Shown one piece after another: positions 14,001-23,400 of a stretch of DNA of 64,000 nucleotides. A model generated the notes under the pieces. That model did no database searches. It saw nothing but the letters and a program-made list of their open reading frames with translations, and was not told the origin of the DNA. The stretch's first letter is position 1. Each line of letters opens with the position of its first letter. Source of the stretch: Hirundichthys speculiger. Lineage: Eukaryota; Chordata; Actinopteri; Beloniformes; Exocoetidae. A program made the translations under genes and the position numbers. Where the stretch lies: positions 558,001 through 622,000 of the forward strand of contig JAGFBZ010000854.1 in the NCBI GenBank assembly GCA_018398805.1. Reading direction: 5' to 3'.

Positions 14001-17000
14001 TGAAGGTGGCGCAGAGAAGGTTGAAGGTGGTGCCGAGAAGGTTGAAGGTGGTGCCGAGAAGGTCGAAGGTGGTGCAGAGAAGGTCTAAGATGGTGCAGAG
14101 AAGGTTGAAGGTGGTGCAGAGTAGATTGAAGGTGGTGCTGAGAAGGTTAAAGGTGGTGCCGAGAAGGTTGAAGGTGGTGCTGAGAAGGTTGAAGGTGTTG
14201 GCGAGTAGGTTAAAGGTGGTGCTGAGAAGGTTTAAGGTGGTGCAGAGAAGGTTGAAGGTGGTGCCGAGAAGGTCGAAGGTGGTGCCGAGAAGGTCGAAGG
14301 TGGTGCAGAGAAGGTCGAAGGTGGTGCAGAGAAGGTCGAAGGTGGTGCAGAGAAGGTCGAAGGTGGTGCCCAGAAGGTCTAAGGTGGTGCCGAGAAGGTT
14401 GAAGGTGGTGCCGAGAAGGTTGAAGGTGGTGCCGAGAAGGTCGAAGGTGGTGCAGAGAAGGTCGAAGGTGGTGCAGAGTAGATTGAAGGTGGTGCAGAGA
14501 AGGTCGAAGGTGGTGCAGAGAAGGTCGAAGGTGGTGCAGAGTAGATTGAAGGTGGTGCAGAGAAGGTTGAAGGTGGTGCCGAGAAGGTTGAAGGTGTTGG
14601 CGAGTAGGTTAAAGGTGGTGCTGAGAAGGTTGAAGGCGGTGCCCAGAAGGTCTAAGGTGGTGCCCAGAAGGTCTAAGGTGGTGCCGAGAAGGTTGAAGGT
14701 GGTGCCGAGAAGGTTGAAGGTGGTGCCGAGAAGGTTGAAGGCGGTGCCGAGAAGGTTGAGGGTGTTGGCGAGTAGGTTGAAGGTGGTACAGAGAAGGTAG
14801 AAGGTGGTGCAGAGAAGGTTGAAGGTGTTGGCGAGTAGGTTAAAGGTGGTGCTGAATGTTGTGCTGATGTGCTAAAAGCTCCTGTTTTGCAGATATGATG
14901 CCTCTACTTCACAACTACGTTACAGTGGATACTGACATGCTCCTGTCCAACCCCAAACATCTGGAGGTCATCTACAACATGTGCAAGAAGGTCAGCAGCT
15001 GGGTACAGTTGGGACAGATTTCCCAGCATGCAGCAGTGAAGATGTCAGCAGCTGACATCACCTGTGACTGTTTCAGGTGCTGACGGTCGATGCAGGTGAG
15101 GACGCAGAGTGTCACGCAGCTAAACTCCTCGAAGTCATCATCCTTCAGTGCCGAGGCAGAGGCATCGACCAGGTGAGACTCTTGCTGTGTTTTTCTGGAG
15201 AACACCTGCTGTAGAGATATATCTGGACCCACATCTGAACCTGTGTTTGGACCCACATTTGCTCTGATGTTGCGACACCTGTTCAGGATTTTGTCAGTCT
15301 TTGCACACACCTGCACAGCTGTTAACCTCTTCACCTGGTCTTCTGCTGTGGAGTGGAGTAGAGTTTGTAAAGTGAACCTGTTCACCTGTTGACCACCAAC
15401 CCATTCTTCTGCAGTGCATCCCTCTGTTTGTGGAGGTGGTTCTGGAGCGTCTGATGCGGGGCGTGAAATCCAGCGAGCTGAGGACCATGTGTCTGCAGGT
15501 GGCCATTGCTGCTCTGTACTACAACCCCCCCCTGCTCATCCACACCATGGACAACATGCAGCTGCCCCACAGCCCACAGCCCGTCACAGCCCACTTCATC
15601 AACCAGTGGATGAATGACACCGAGTTCTTCCTGGGGTGAGATGGTGTCCTGATGAGGCAGCTGGTGGTCATGTGACCACTGTGCTATGATCTCAGTGTTG
15701 GTGCAAATGATTTCTGCTTTCAGACATTTGAACAATCTCAGTTCCAAACAGCTGGACCACTTACGAGAACAGAAATAAAATCAATGTGATGATTTACAAA
15801 CCTGATGAACTCATATTTCATTTAGAGTTAAATGTGGAAACATATTTCCGCAATTTAATTAATAATATGAGCTCATTTTGATGGTAGCCAAGTGTCTCAG
15901 AATAGTACCTGCTGTGGATCACTCCTGACAGACGCTAACCTGCACTCCTCCTCCTCCTTCCTTTCTCTCCTCTATTGCCTCCTCTCAAGCTCTGTACTAC
16001 TTGAACCTTCAGTAGGTTCAGCAGTTCAGCAGTCTGTAGTTAATGTTTCTTACTCAAGGTTCCTCTATGATGTAACCGCCTGAGCCAGAGTCTCTCAGAT
16101 AGACAGAGGTTGACCATTCTGACAAGAACTGAGTCTACAAAAGTTCAGTTTCAGATATTAAAGTTCCTTTGCGTGAAAACTGAAGACTCTGAATGTCTCA
16201 TCATCCACAGAACAAAACAAAGCTGCAGGCTCACGACTTCACTGCAGCAGGTTCTTCAGAGGTTAAATAAAGAGAAGCTGGGGGGTGGTGGTAGGTGTTA
16301 ACCAGGTGTTAGTGGGTGGAGTTTAGGCAGACTCTGATGTATGTTGTAAAGGTCTTCAACCCCCCTCCATGTGAATAAAAGCTCTCTCTCTCTCTCCCCC
16401 CTCAGACTCCATGACCGTAAGATGTGCATCATTGGCCTAAGTGTGCTGATGGAGCTGCCTGGCCGGCCGGTGGCGCTGGAGAGGGTGGTGCCTCAGATCA
16501 TTCCCTCCATCCTCCTGCTCTTTCTGGGCCTCAAACACCTCTACTCCTCCAGACTCATGGACAAACCGGACCTGCTGGCCCGGGCAGGGGCTCAGGACGA
16601 AGACCAGAACGGTAATTGAGGTTCTGAAGGAGCAGAAGATGTGAGTGGAGGGAGACAAAAGGAGAACGACCAACAGCTCTGATGAACATATACTGTAGTC
16701 AATCTTCCTCTTACAGTCTGTTGTCAGTGTAAATGCAGAGGTTATTGACATTATCTGGTTCTTGAGACCTTCAGGTAGTTGAGACCTTCCAGATGGTTGA
16801 GACCTCCCTTATGGTTGAGACCTTCCAGATGGTTGACACCTCTCTGATGGTTGAGACCTCCCTGATGGTTGAGACCTCCCTGATGGTTGATACCTTCCAG
16901 ATGGTTGAGACCTTCCTGATGGTTGAGACTTTACTGATGGTTGAGACCTTCCAGACGGTTGACACCCCTCTGATGGTTGAGACCTCCCTGATGGTTGAGA

Positions 17001-18628
17001 CCTCCCTGATGGTTGAGACCTTCCCGATGGTTGAAACCTTCCTGATGGTTGAGACCTTCCAGATGGTTGAGACCTTCCAGATGGTTGAGACTTTACTGAT
17101 GGTTGAGACCTTCCTGATGGTTGAAACCTTCCAGATGGTTGAGAGCTTCCTGATGGTTGAGACTTTACTGATGGTTGAGACCTTCCTGATGGTTGAACCT
17201 TCCTGATGGTTGAGACCTTCCAGGTGGTTGAGACCTTCCAGATGGTTGAGACCTTCCAGATGGTTGAGACTTTACTGATGGTTGAGACTTTACTGATGGT
17301 TGAGACCTTCCTGATGGTTGAGACCTTCTGATGGTTGAGACCTCCCTGATGGTTGAGACCTTCCTGATGGTTGAAACCTTCCTGATGGTTGAGACCTTCC
17401 TGATGGTTGAGACCTTCAGATGGTTGAGACCTCCTTGATGGTTGAGACCTTCCTGATGGTTGAGACTTTACTGATGGTTGAGACCTTCCTGATGGTTGAG
17501 ACCTTCCTGATGGTTGAGACCTTCCTGATGGTTGAAACCTTCCTGATGGTTGAGACCTCCAGATGGTTGAGACCTTCCAGATTGTTGAGACTTTACTGAT
17601 GGTTGAGATTACTGAAGCTGAGAGCTGTCTACTAAAGCTTTGACGACCAGAAGTGTTTGTTTTCTGTTCCCTGGCAGAGGAGATTCCCAGTGATGAAGAT
17701 GAGGTGAACGAGAGCCAAAGACAGCAGTCCACCATGACGGCGGGCGAGGGAGGCGGTGATGAAGATGACGATGAGGACGACTACTGGGATGAAGATGGCT
17801 TTGAGGGAACACCCCTGGAGGAGTACAGCACACCACTGGACTATGACAATGGAGAAGACGAGTATGAGTTCTTCACGTCAGCGCTGCTCAGTGAGTCACC
17901 TTTTAAAGCAGAACTCTCCAACCATCTCCTAATTCACCAGACTCAGCTTCTAAGCAGCTTCAACCAAGTCCTGTCTGAGAAAGTGGCTTCACAACAGTGA
18001 ACTTCAGGACCTGCATGGATCTGTGCAGGTTTACAGCTTAGTTCAGTGTTTCTACATGAAAAACAAGTTGATGGAGCCTTTGGTTCTTGTAGTAACACAC
18101 GGGATTGTCCCAGAGTCATCTCTGTAAGACCCAGAGTCATCTCCAGAATAAATTCTAAAGGGGGTGTTCTGGTAGTGATAGAGGGGCACAAACTACCACT
18201 CGAAAACACAACCCAGTATATAAATACAGTATTCTTATTTATGGGTTAGGGTTAGGGTTAACTTAATTTTACAATTTCCAACAACTCAGCGGCATCAGTT
18301 GCAAGGGGTTAGGGGTTGGGGATTAGGGATTGGGGTTAGGGGTCAGCCCTCTTCTGAAGGTGAGCCAACGTGCATCACAAGAGAAGCTCGGTGGCTCACC
18401 TTCAGAAAAGCTGCAGTTAGGGTTATGGGTTTGGGTTAAATTCATCTGCACTGGCCTACTGATCTCATGGGATGGGTGGTGAAGAGGGAAGTCCAGTGGT
18501 CCTCCCCACCAAGGATCAGGGTTCGACTCCCAGGCAGAGCACTGGGCAGAGTGAAGAGAGCAGATCAGGAGGTCAATTTTAAAAAAGGGGGATGGGCCCA
18601 GTGAGGGAGGAGGGAGGAAAAATAAATA

Positions 18629-18703
<75 letters not shown>

Positions 18704-19165
18704 AAAAAATAAATGAATAAATAATAATTTTTTTATGTCAGAAAAGAAAGCTGAATAAGTTTGGGGGCTGGGTCCCGTCCCAGTTAGGACCATGTGGATC
18801 ACCAAAAGAATGTGCAAAAAAAAAAAAAGCAGTGGAACATTTGTTCAATTTTATATAAATATAAAATAAATCAACAGAAAAAACACCTCCACAGGAATGC
18901 TGAGGAAGTTCATCTGAGAAAATGTGTTTCAGGGATCCAGAACTCTGACGCTGTGTGGTACCAGTGTTTGACAGCTTCACTCAGCGACGACCAGAAGAAG
19001 CAGCTTCAGGAGATCTACAGCATCTCACAGCAGAGACGGAGCACCGCTGCCAAGGGCCACTGGTGGGACATTCAAACTTTACTTGATTACAATGTTTCCC
19101 CTCCAAATTCAGACCTGAATGTAGATCTATTTATTATATTTATATATATTTATCTATTTATTTAG
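476..19165 (+). CDS. ipo8: Importin-8 (nuclear import receptor), exons 2-24, 5' partial
   Basis: Importin-beta family receptor that carries cargo through the nuclear pore in a Ran-GTP dependent way. Coding exons: 476-557, 3101-3258, 3345-3503, 3774-3930, 5683-5772, 6029-6123, 6219-6303, 7091-7225, 8112-8211, 8357-8433, 9527-9643, 10350-10439, 11153-11318, 11635-11795, 11914-12039, 12126-12192, 13312-13437, 14893-14990, 15077-15172, 15415-15635, 16406-16611, 17678-17890, 18933-19165. All have AG/GT borders and compatible phases, apart from one extra base in exon 3. The reading follows vertebrate IPO8 closely and fits IPO8 better than IPO7, for example [15 protein letters not shown] in exon 3. 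Exon 1 (about 28 codons) is outside. Predicted length is about 1,046 residues against 1,037 in human. The gene lies directly upstream of tmtc1 in the same orientation, as in mammals. The extreme C-terminus is uncertain. Confidence 0.93.
763..1000. repeat. Degenerate SINE-like repeat (ipo8 intron 2)
   Basis: The head resembles the common teleost tRNA-derived motif GGTGGTGCAGTGGTTGGGGCAGG. The second half resembles the reverse complement of the usual SINE body (GGAAACCCACACAAGCACC, then GAGAACATGGAAACTCCACC). It is probably a rearranged or composite copy. Class is judged by eye only. Confidence 0.5.
1184..1421 (+). repeat. Dispersed teleost repeat, family A copy 1
   Basis: Starts near TTCTTCCTCTTAAAGGGGAG and ends in ATACAAATAAAGCTGAATTG. 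The same sequence recurs in both orientations at 1933-2165, 11437-11536, 20884-20990, 24343-24445, 28689-28895, 37668-37762 and 41668-41874. It carries GGGTCATGATCTGGGTCTCT in the middle. I cannot assign a named family without a library search. Confidence 0.8.
1633..1850. mobile_element. Non-autonomous DNA transposon (MITE) with inverted ends
   Basis: The left end CAGGTGTCAAACTCCAGTCC and the right end GGACTGGAGTTCGACACCCC are near-perfect inverted repeats about 30 bp long. The internal part contains TTCATGTGAATCAGGTGGGC. A half copy of the same element lies at 33395-33560. The CAGGGGTGTC-type end is common among hAT-like fish MITEs; no clear target-site duplication is seen. Confidence 0.7.
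1933..2560 (-). repeat. Family A repeat with an extra ~400-bp unit
   Basis: In minus orientation the element ends in the family A tail (AATTCAATTCAACTTTATTT on the plus strand at about 1933-1965). Beyond the family A body it continues from about 2160 to 2560 with sequence also found at about 20925-21300, such as CCTTCCTGATGAAGACCAGC and GGTGGAGGTAAACGCTGGGA. Two loci sharing the long unit show that this is one element larger than the short copies. No coding capacity is evident. Confidence 0.7.
3944..5664. repeat. GAT/GTT trinucleotide-based satellite in ipo8 intron 5
   Basis: About 1.7 kb of (GATGAT)n interrupted by GGTTGT blocks. Part is organised at a higher level: the segment from about 4390 to 4565 is repeated at about 4566-4745 with a period of 176 bp, marked by GTGATGCTGA at 4401 and at 4577. 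Long minus-strand open frames rich in His, Ser and Ile here only reflect a period of 3 that lacks stops. Confidence 0.93.
5683..10439 (+). CDS. ipo8: ipo8 exons 6-13: central HEAT-repeat region
   Basis: Eight exons (5683-5772 to 10350-10439) cover the middle of the solenoid. Landmarks include [20 protein letters not shown] in exon 7, [11 protein letters not shown] in exon 8, [20 protein letters not shown] in exon 9, [19 protein letters not shown] in exon 10 and GYLRAR at the end of exon 13. No frame breaks were found. Introns hold a 28-bp tandem repeat, an ATCC array and a hAT element. The LAWWK at 6083 is conserved as an L/V-WWK motif in the family. Confidence 0.9.
6613..6835. repeat. 28-bp tandem repeat (ipo8 intron 8)
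   Basis: About eight diverged copies of a 28-bp unit resembling GACCACTAGAGGCTGCAG followed by TTCCTCTACT. Each unit starts with GACCA and most contain CTGCAG or a one-base variant. Confidence 0.88.
8663..8900. repeat. (ATCC)n microsatellite with LINE-tail-like flank (ipo8 intron 11)
   Basis: A tract of CATC/ATCC repeats at about 8668-8722 is followed by GGAGTCTATCCCAGG, CTCCAGTCCATCACAGG and CTCCTAGGGGCAGTTTAGAG. This order is typical of the reverse complement of teleost non-LTR retrotransposon tails that end in ATGG repeats. Confidence 0.65.
9720..10294. mobile_element. hAT-type non-autonomous transposon with 8-bp target duplication
   Basis: The 575-bp element has perfect 11-bp inverted ends, TAGAGGTCTTC at 9720 and GAAGACCTCTA ending at 10294. 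It is flanked on both sides by ATCCAGTG (9712-9719 and 10295-10302), an 8-bp target-site duplication that defines the hAT superfamily. Both ends also carry Cys-free GC-rich CCCGAACCC and GGGTCGGGT stretches. No transposase frame is seen. It lies in ipo8 intron 12. Confidence 0.9.
11153..14990 (+). CDS. ipo8: ipo8 exons 14-19: C-terminal HEAT repeats
   Basis: Exons 11153-11318, 11635-11795, 11914-12039, 12126-12192, 13312-13437 and 14893-14990. Landmarks are [20 protein letters not shown] (exon 14), RETENDD-type [20 protein letters not shown] (exon 15), [20 protein letters not shown] (exons 16-17), [16 protein letters not shown] (exon 18) and [19 protein letters not shown] (exon 19). The frame is intact throughout. 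Intron 17 carries a hAT transposase relic, and intron 18 a 21-bp minisatellite. Confidence 0.92.
11437..11536 (+). repeat. Family A repeat, 3' fragment
   Basis: A short copy of the dispersed family A 3' end: GGGTCATGATCTGAGTCTCT through AGAAATAAAGTTCAGTTGAA. It lies in ipo8 intron 14. Confidence 0.7.
12490..13040 (+). pseudogene. Relic of a hAT-family transposase (C-terminal part)
   Basis: A stop-interrupted reading on the plus strand gives [20 protein letters not shown] (about 12835) and [17 protein letters not shown] then [10 protein letters not shown] (to about 13020). This is the C-terminal dimerisation region seen in hAT transposases and related ZMYM-like fish proteins. Upstream, translations from about 12600 are broken by stops and frame changes. 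It is decayed and lies inside ipo8 intron 17 in the host gene's orientation. Confidence 0.7.
13676..14862. repeat. 21-bp minisatellite (ipo8 intron 18)
   Basis: More than 50 copies of a 21-bp unit such as GAGAAGGTTGAAGGTGGTGC plus one base, with TTGA/TCGA and GCA/GCC/GCT variants. Because 21 is a multiple of three and the unit lacks stops in one frame, it gives a 386-codon open frame of RRLKVVP-type heptads. This is array structure and not a gene: it lies between two well-defined ipo8 exons. Confidence 0.95.
15077..19165 (+). CDS. ipo8: ipo8 exons 20-24: acidic C-terminal region
   Basis: Exons 15077-15172, 15415-15635, 16406-16611, 17678-17890 and 18933-19165. Exon 21 has [20 protein letters not shown]. 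Exon 23 encodes the acidic loop typical of IPO7/IPO8 ([20 protein letters not shown]) and [12 protein letters not shown]. Exon 24 begins [20 protein letters not shown], then matches the family up to QQRRSTAAK. After that the expected Phe/Gly-containing tail is not found; reading on gives 39 unrelated codons to TAG at 19163. A donor at about 19060 (GTGGGA) and an acceptor at about 19240 exist but create an immediate stop. The 3' end is therefore provisional. Confidence 0.82.
15755..15910. repeat. Degenerate teleost DNA-transposon-like repeat
   Basis: The segment ATGATTTACAAACCTGATGA through GAGCTCATTTTGATGG resembles a widespread fish repeat that has AATGATTTGCAAATC and ATTAGCTCATTTTGATGGCA in the same order. 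It is a decayed copy in ipo8 intron 21. A related end (CCCAACTTTTTGGGAG) is at about 63688. Confidence 0.5.
16762..17607. repeat. 18-bp minisatellite (ipo8 intron 22)
   Basis: About 45 copies of an 18-bp unit, GATGGTTGAGACCTTCCT with CCT/CCA/TTA variants. As 18 is divisible by three, both strands contain long spurious open frames, such as a 308-codon one on the minus strand. It ends just before the acceptor of exon 23. Confidence 0.95.
18352..18407. repeat. Perfect 16-bp inverted repeat (hairpin)
   Basis: TTCTGAAGGTGAGCCA at 18352-18367 is followed after 24 bases by its exact reverse complement at 18392-18407. It sits in ipo8 intron 23 between two TTAGGG-like tracts. It could be a small foldback element; no gene is implied. 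Confidence 0.8.
18470..18701 (+). repeat. tRNA-derived SINE-like sequence ending in (TA)n
   Basis: Contains GGTTCGACTCC at about 18513, an exact match to the RNA polymerase III B box, in a region resembling a tRNA-like head. It is followed by an A/T-rich tail (AATAAATAAATAA) and a 69-bp (TA)n microsatellite at 18633-18701. No clear A box was found, so the class is an inference. Confidence 0.55.
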
Positions 19166-20663
19166 TCTGTGTTCATGCAGACTGAGTGGATCCTCTGTTC
19201 TACAGTCTGGGCCTGAACCTTTCTTGTTGTTTTTTTTAGAACCATTAAAGATGGACGGATGGATTGAATCAGAGGGGAGTGTCGAAGAGGCGCGAGTGGA
19301 GAGATGAGAAGCTGCTCTGGCCTGACCCGGATTGGGTCCAGGCTCAGTCCACCATCTCAGCCCAGACCAGCTCTAATGGACCTCACCAGAACCAGGCCCA
19401 GGTTTCCATCAGACTCTGAAGCATGGGGGGGGGTGCGGACTGACACTAGATCTGAGGCACCTTAGAGGGTCCGTGACCCGAATCCTCCACCCCCTCTAGG
19501 ACCGGTGTGAGAATGAATGTGAATGTGGTCGCCTAGTCCTCGTGTCCTCACCTCTGCTCCCACCCCACCCCACCCCCCACCCAGCAGGGTGCCTTGTTCT
19601 CAGACTGCAGTCAGACCAGGAGCTTCTGATGTCAGATGTCTCCATGGTGATGTCACGTGTGAAATGTAAGGGGCAGGGTCTGGTGTTTGGCTGTCTGGCT
19701 CGTTTTTGTAACCTTTTTCAGAAGTGATTTAAGAAAACCATAAAAGTTTGAGTAACAGTCTTTGAGTTTCTGGCTTCACTGGCTCTCATCCTGACAGACG
19801 TACAACATGCAGTGGTTCCAGCACACCTGGCGGACAGGTGAGTGTTCAATATGACCACGTGTTCACCCATGTTCATGTTGTCCCGCAGTTTGGATGTAAA
19901 GGAACGTGACTTTAACTGTCAACAGAAGGAAGCAGCAACTGCACTGACTAACCACATGAAAACCTGAATCTGATGTAGGAGGAAGTCTCAGCTGACTCGT
20001 ACCTGGTTACCAGTAACCCTGCTGATCAGAGTATTTACCGTATCTACTGGTTGATTAACGTTTCAGCCCCAAACTGCTGAAGTTTGACTGCTGCAGCTAA
20101 TTTTAGCCACTTGTATCCATGATACCATTCTTTCATCCACTACCCACAGTTCATGACCGTAGGTGATGGTTGGACCGAGATCGATCAGGAAACAGAGCCT
20201 TGCCTCTTAGCTCAGCGCTTCATTCACCACAGCACACCAGTACAAGCCCGCATTACTGCAGAAGCTGGACCTTCTACCCTTTTCAGACTGAGGACCATGG
20301 TCTCAGATCTGGAGGTGCTGGTTCAGTGAGAGCTGAAGATCTCCACCTGATGGTCCCAACAGGACCAGGTCAAACTCCCATGATCCCTCCAGGACCCTAG
20401 TGAGGGTCTAGAGCTGGTCCAGTGTTCCAGGACCAGGACTGAACCCACATTGTTCCTCCTGGATCTGAGGTTCGACTATCAGCTAGACTTCTCCAGCTCC
20501 CCCTGAATAGACCTGACCTGGGAGGCTCAGAGGTATGATCTCCCTGTAACTGGAACACACCTTCCAGTCCGCTGCTCAAAAACAGTAATCATCAACCCAG
20601 TCTAACAATCCAGAGGGACTGTCCCCGATGTCCATGTGATGTTGCAGAGATGTCAACCAAGGA

Positions 20664-20866
20664 CACGACATAGGTCCTCCGTAAACAACGACGTAGGTCC
20701 TCCATAAACGATGATGTAGATCCTCCGTAAACTGACGATGTAGATCCTCCGTAAAAGATGACATAGATCCTCTGTAAACGATGACATAGGTCCTCCGTAA
20801 ACTACGATGTAAATTCTCCGTAAACAACATCATAGGTCCTCCGTAAACTCACGACATAAGGTGCTA
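20664..20866. repeat. ~27-bp tandem repeat
   Basis: About eight copies of a diverged unit resembling ACGATGTAGGTCCTCCGTAA, with GATCC/GGTCC and CATAGG/GTAGA variants. Spacing varies by a few bases. Confidence 0.85.
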
Positions 20867-20883
20867 AATTAACAATGATGTAG

Positions 20884-21300
20884 TGGCAAGGAAAAACTAA
20901 CCCTAACCCTGAAGAAACCTTGATCAGGACCTGGATCATATGGAGGGACCTTCCTGATGAAGACCAGCTGGGTAAAGAAAGAAAAAGACAAAATGTATAA
21001 ATAATTATTATCCAATTAACTTTAGAACTAAGAATTCCATATTCTTCTATTCTGACTGGTTCATTGTTAGTTCATGAACTACAGAGATGACTATATAAAC
21101 AGATGTAGGCAGCAACACTGAGGTGAGATGGTCAGAGGACTAGATCACCAGTCACCACGACAACCGTCACCCTGAACACATCTACACACACAGGTGGAGG
21201 TAAACGCTGGGATGGACAGAGGAGGGAACTGCAAGTCAGCATGAAACTCAGGGAAACTCTGGCCTGAAAACACAGAAAGAAAAGAGAAAAAAGGAGGAAA
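20884..21300 (-). repeat. Second copy of the long family A element
   Basis: Matches the 1933-2560 element in the same orientation: GGATCATATGGAGGGACCTT, GATGAAGACCAGCTGG, GAGATGGTCAGAGGACTAGA, GGTGGAGGTAAACGCTGGGA. Between the two matching parts this copy has a different A/T-rich stretch at about 21000-21080. Confidence 0.7.
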
Positions 21301-21756
21301 ACAGCACAACAAACGACAGGAAAGAAAATGGAGTTACAGTAACGAGGTGCTCCTAATTAACTATGAATATAAATCAACAATATACAGATGTTCTATATTT
21401 CTGAGGTCACATATCTCCAGCAAACAGAGATTTGTTTTTGCCTGTTAAGAGATAATTGATTGAAGTTCTAGTGAGGCAGTTGTATAACACTTAAACAAGG
21501 CACAAGACAATGGGACAGAGGGAGCAGAGTGGATTTTAATCTCCATTTGGATACAAGCAGAGATGATCAGGTATCTCACAGACAGACGTTGTCAGCACAA
21601 GACAATGAGCCGAGCAGATGCAGTCATTCCTAAACCCAGTTTATCAATACGTTGAGCCTTGACCCTAACCCTAACCCTTCAGAACAGCTACATGTCTCAG
21701 AAATCATGCAGTGGCGCCTGAGCAACATCCCACATTTGGATTAGATATTCCATATT

Positions 21757-21812
21757 AGATAGGGTTAGGGTTAGGGTTAGGGCTAACCCCTAACCCCTAA
21801 CCCTAATATCAC
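21757..21812. repeat. Head-to-head telomere-like tract
   Basis: About four TTAGGG units run directly into CCCCTAA/CCCTAA units (GGGCTAACCCC at the centre), giving a near-perfect palindrome. Other short TTAGGG runs are at about 8985, 18246, 21666 and 22985. Confidence 0.8.
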
Positions 21813-22049
21813 TGGACAAAAAGGCCATGTTGATCTGACCCTATTTTAATACAACAGATGAGCTGCTGGCTACTGAAGCTGCAGCCATCGGTGATTCAGG
21901 GCTCTCGCTTTCTGTCATTTGTACTTTGGCTGTTGACTTGTTTATTGCTGGAGTTTTTTTTAATTTTAAATAAATTTTTAGTTTAAAAGTCATGTGTGGC
22001 TTCCTCCTTTTTGTCCTGCTTCTGAGCTGGGCTGCGACACTGGCCCTCT

Positions 22050-22640
22050 TTAACCCTACCCATGACCCCATACCTGCTAACTCCTACCACCTAACCCATG
22101 ACCCCATACCTGCTAACTCCTACCACCTAACCCATGACCCCTACCTGCTAACTCCTACCACCTAACCCATGACCCCATACCTGCTAACTCCTACCACCTA
22201 ACCCATGACCCCATACCTGCTAACTCCTACCACCTAACCCATGACCCCTACCTGCTAACTCCTACCCCCTAACCCATGACCCCTACCTGCTAACTCCTAC
22301 CACCTAACCCATGACCCCTACCTGCTAACTCCTACCCCCTAACCCATGACCCCTACCTGCTAACTCCTACCCCCTAACCCATGACCCCTAACTCCTACCC
22401 CCTAACCCATGACCCCTACCCCCAACCCATGACCCCTAACTCTGACCCCCTAACCCATGACCCCTACCTGCTAACTCCTACCCCCCAACCCATGACCCCT
22501 ACCGCCTAACTCCTACCCCCTAACCCATGACCCCTAACTCCTACCCCCTAATCCATGACCCCTACCCCCAACCCATACCCCTAACTCTACCCCCTAATCC
22601 ATGACCCCTACACCCTAACTCCTACACCCTAACCCACTCT
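22050..22640. repeat. ~36-bp minisatellite rich in CCCTAA-like motifs
   Basis: The unit is CTAACCCATGACCCCTACCT followed by GCTAACTCCTACCAC, about 36 bp. Copies become shorter and more irregular towards the right end. Confidence 0.9.
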
Positions 22641-23094
22641 CACCTGCATTATTAGAATATTGAGGAAAGATATCAGTGTGTATTTCCATTTTCAGACTTT
22701 ATATTGGGTATTTCTTCTACTTCCGACCTCAGAAAATTAACATCCAACTGGAGTCAAAACTAGCCAACTTCAGTTTGATATCAGCCACAGTAAGACACTC
22801 GTTTGTTAATGATGTCTTTAAGTGGAGCCTGTAAACTCGACTAGTACACATTCAATCTGTCAGACTATGAGTTTATTAATAGCAGCTATGTTCTGGTTTT
22901 AAAGTGCTGAGGTGTTTAACCTCATGCGTGTCCTTATCAGCTGTTGATCTCTTGGTGAAAGAAACCATGATAACGTAGGATCAGGGTTAGGGTCAGGGTT
23001 AGGGTTGAGGATCAGGGTCAGGGTAGCAGGAATAATACACAGGAACATCTGCACCAGGATGGACTGGAGGTCACAGGATCAAGATGGAGACACC

Positions 23095-23400
23095 TCCAAA
23101 GGTGGTTAAGAACCAGCAGGTCAAGATCCTGTAGGACTTCCAGATCCAAACCAACAAACTGGTGATGGATGATCAGCCTGACATAGTGGTGGATGGAACA
23201 TCAGAGGACAGCAGTGGTGGTGGATGTGGACATCCCAAGAGATGGAAACATCAGAAAGAAGAAACACAAGAAGCTACAGAAATACCAAGGACTGAAGGAA
23301 GATCCAGAGAAGGTGTGGAGTGTGAAGACAGCAGTGGTGACAATAGAGATGAGAGAACTTTGAGTTGTAAACCCCCAAACTGGACTGGTGGATCCAGCAA
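23095..23400 (+). mobile_element. Non-LTR retrotransposon relic (3' end of ORF2)
   Basis: Across two frames the plus strand reads VKNQQVKIL, DFQIQTNKLVMDDQPDIVV, then TAVVVDVDIPRDGNI and KLQKYQGLKEDPEKVWSVKT. This order is the typical C-terminal block encoded by a common fish LINE group. A stop and a frame change show that it is dead. It ends only about 200 bp before the tmtc1 promoter repeats. Confidence 0.72.

Larger units (their letters stand above)
19166..23094. other. Intergenic region between ipo8 and tmtc1
   Basis: No convincing exon was found. It holds tandem repeats and dispersed elements, listed separately. A short segment at about 19799-19837 has both an acceptor-like and a donor-like border (ACAG before, GTGAGT after), but no reading of it matches importins or any family I know. 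No clear ipo8 polyA signal could be placed near 19165. Confidence 0.6.

Noticed and set aside
13640..14800. 386-codon plus-strand frame of Arg/Lys/Val heptads
   Set aside because: Pure product of the 21-bp minisatellite between ipo8 exons 18 and 19; divisible period explains the lack of stops.
16793..17735. Open frames on both strands (VETF and QPSGRS repeats)
   Set aside because: Products of the 18-bp minisatellite in ipo8 intron 22.
19799..19837. Candidate micro-exon with AG and GTGAGT borders
   Set aside because: No reading frame fits the importin-8 tail or another family.
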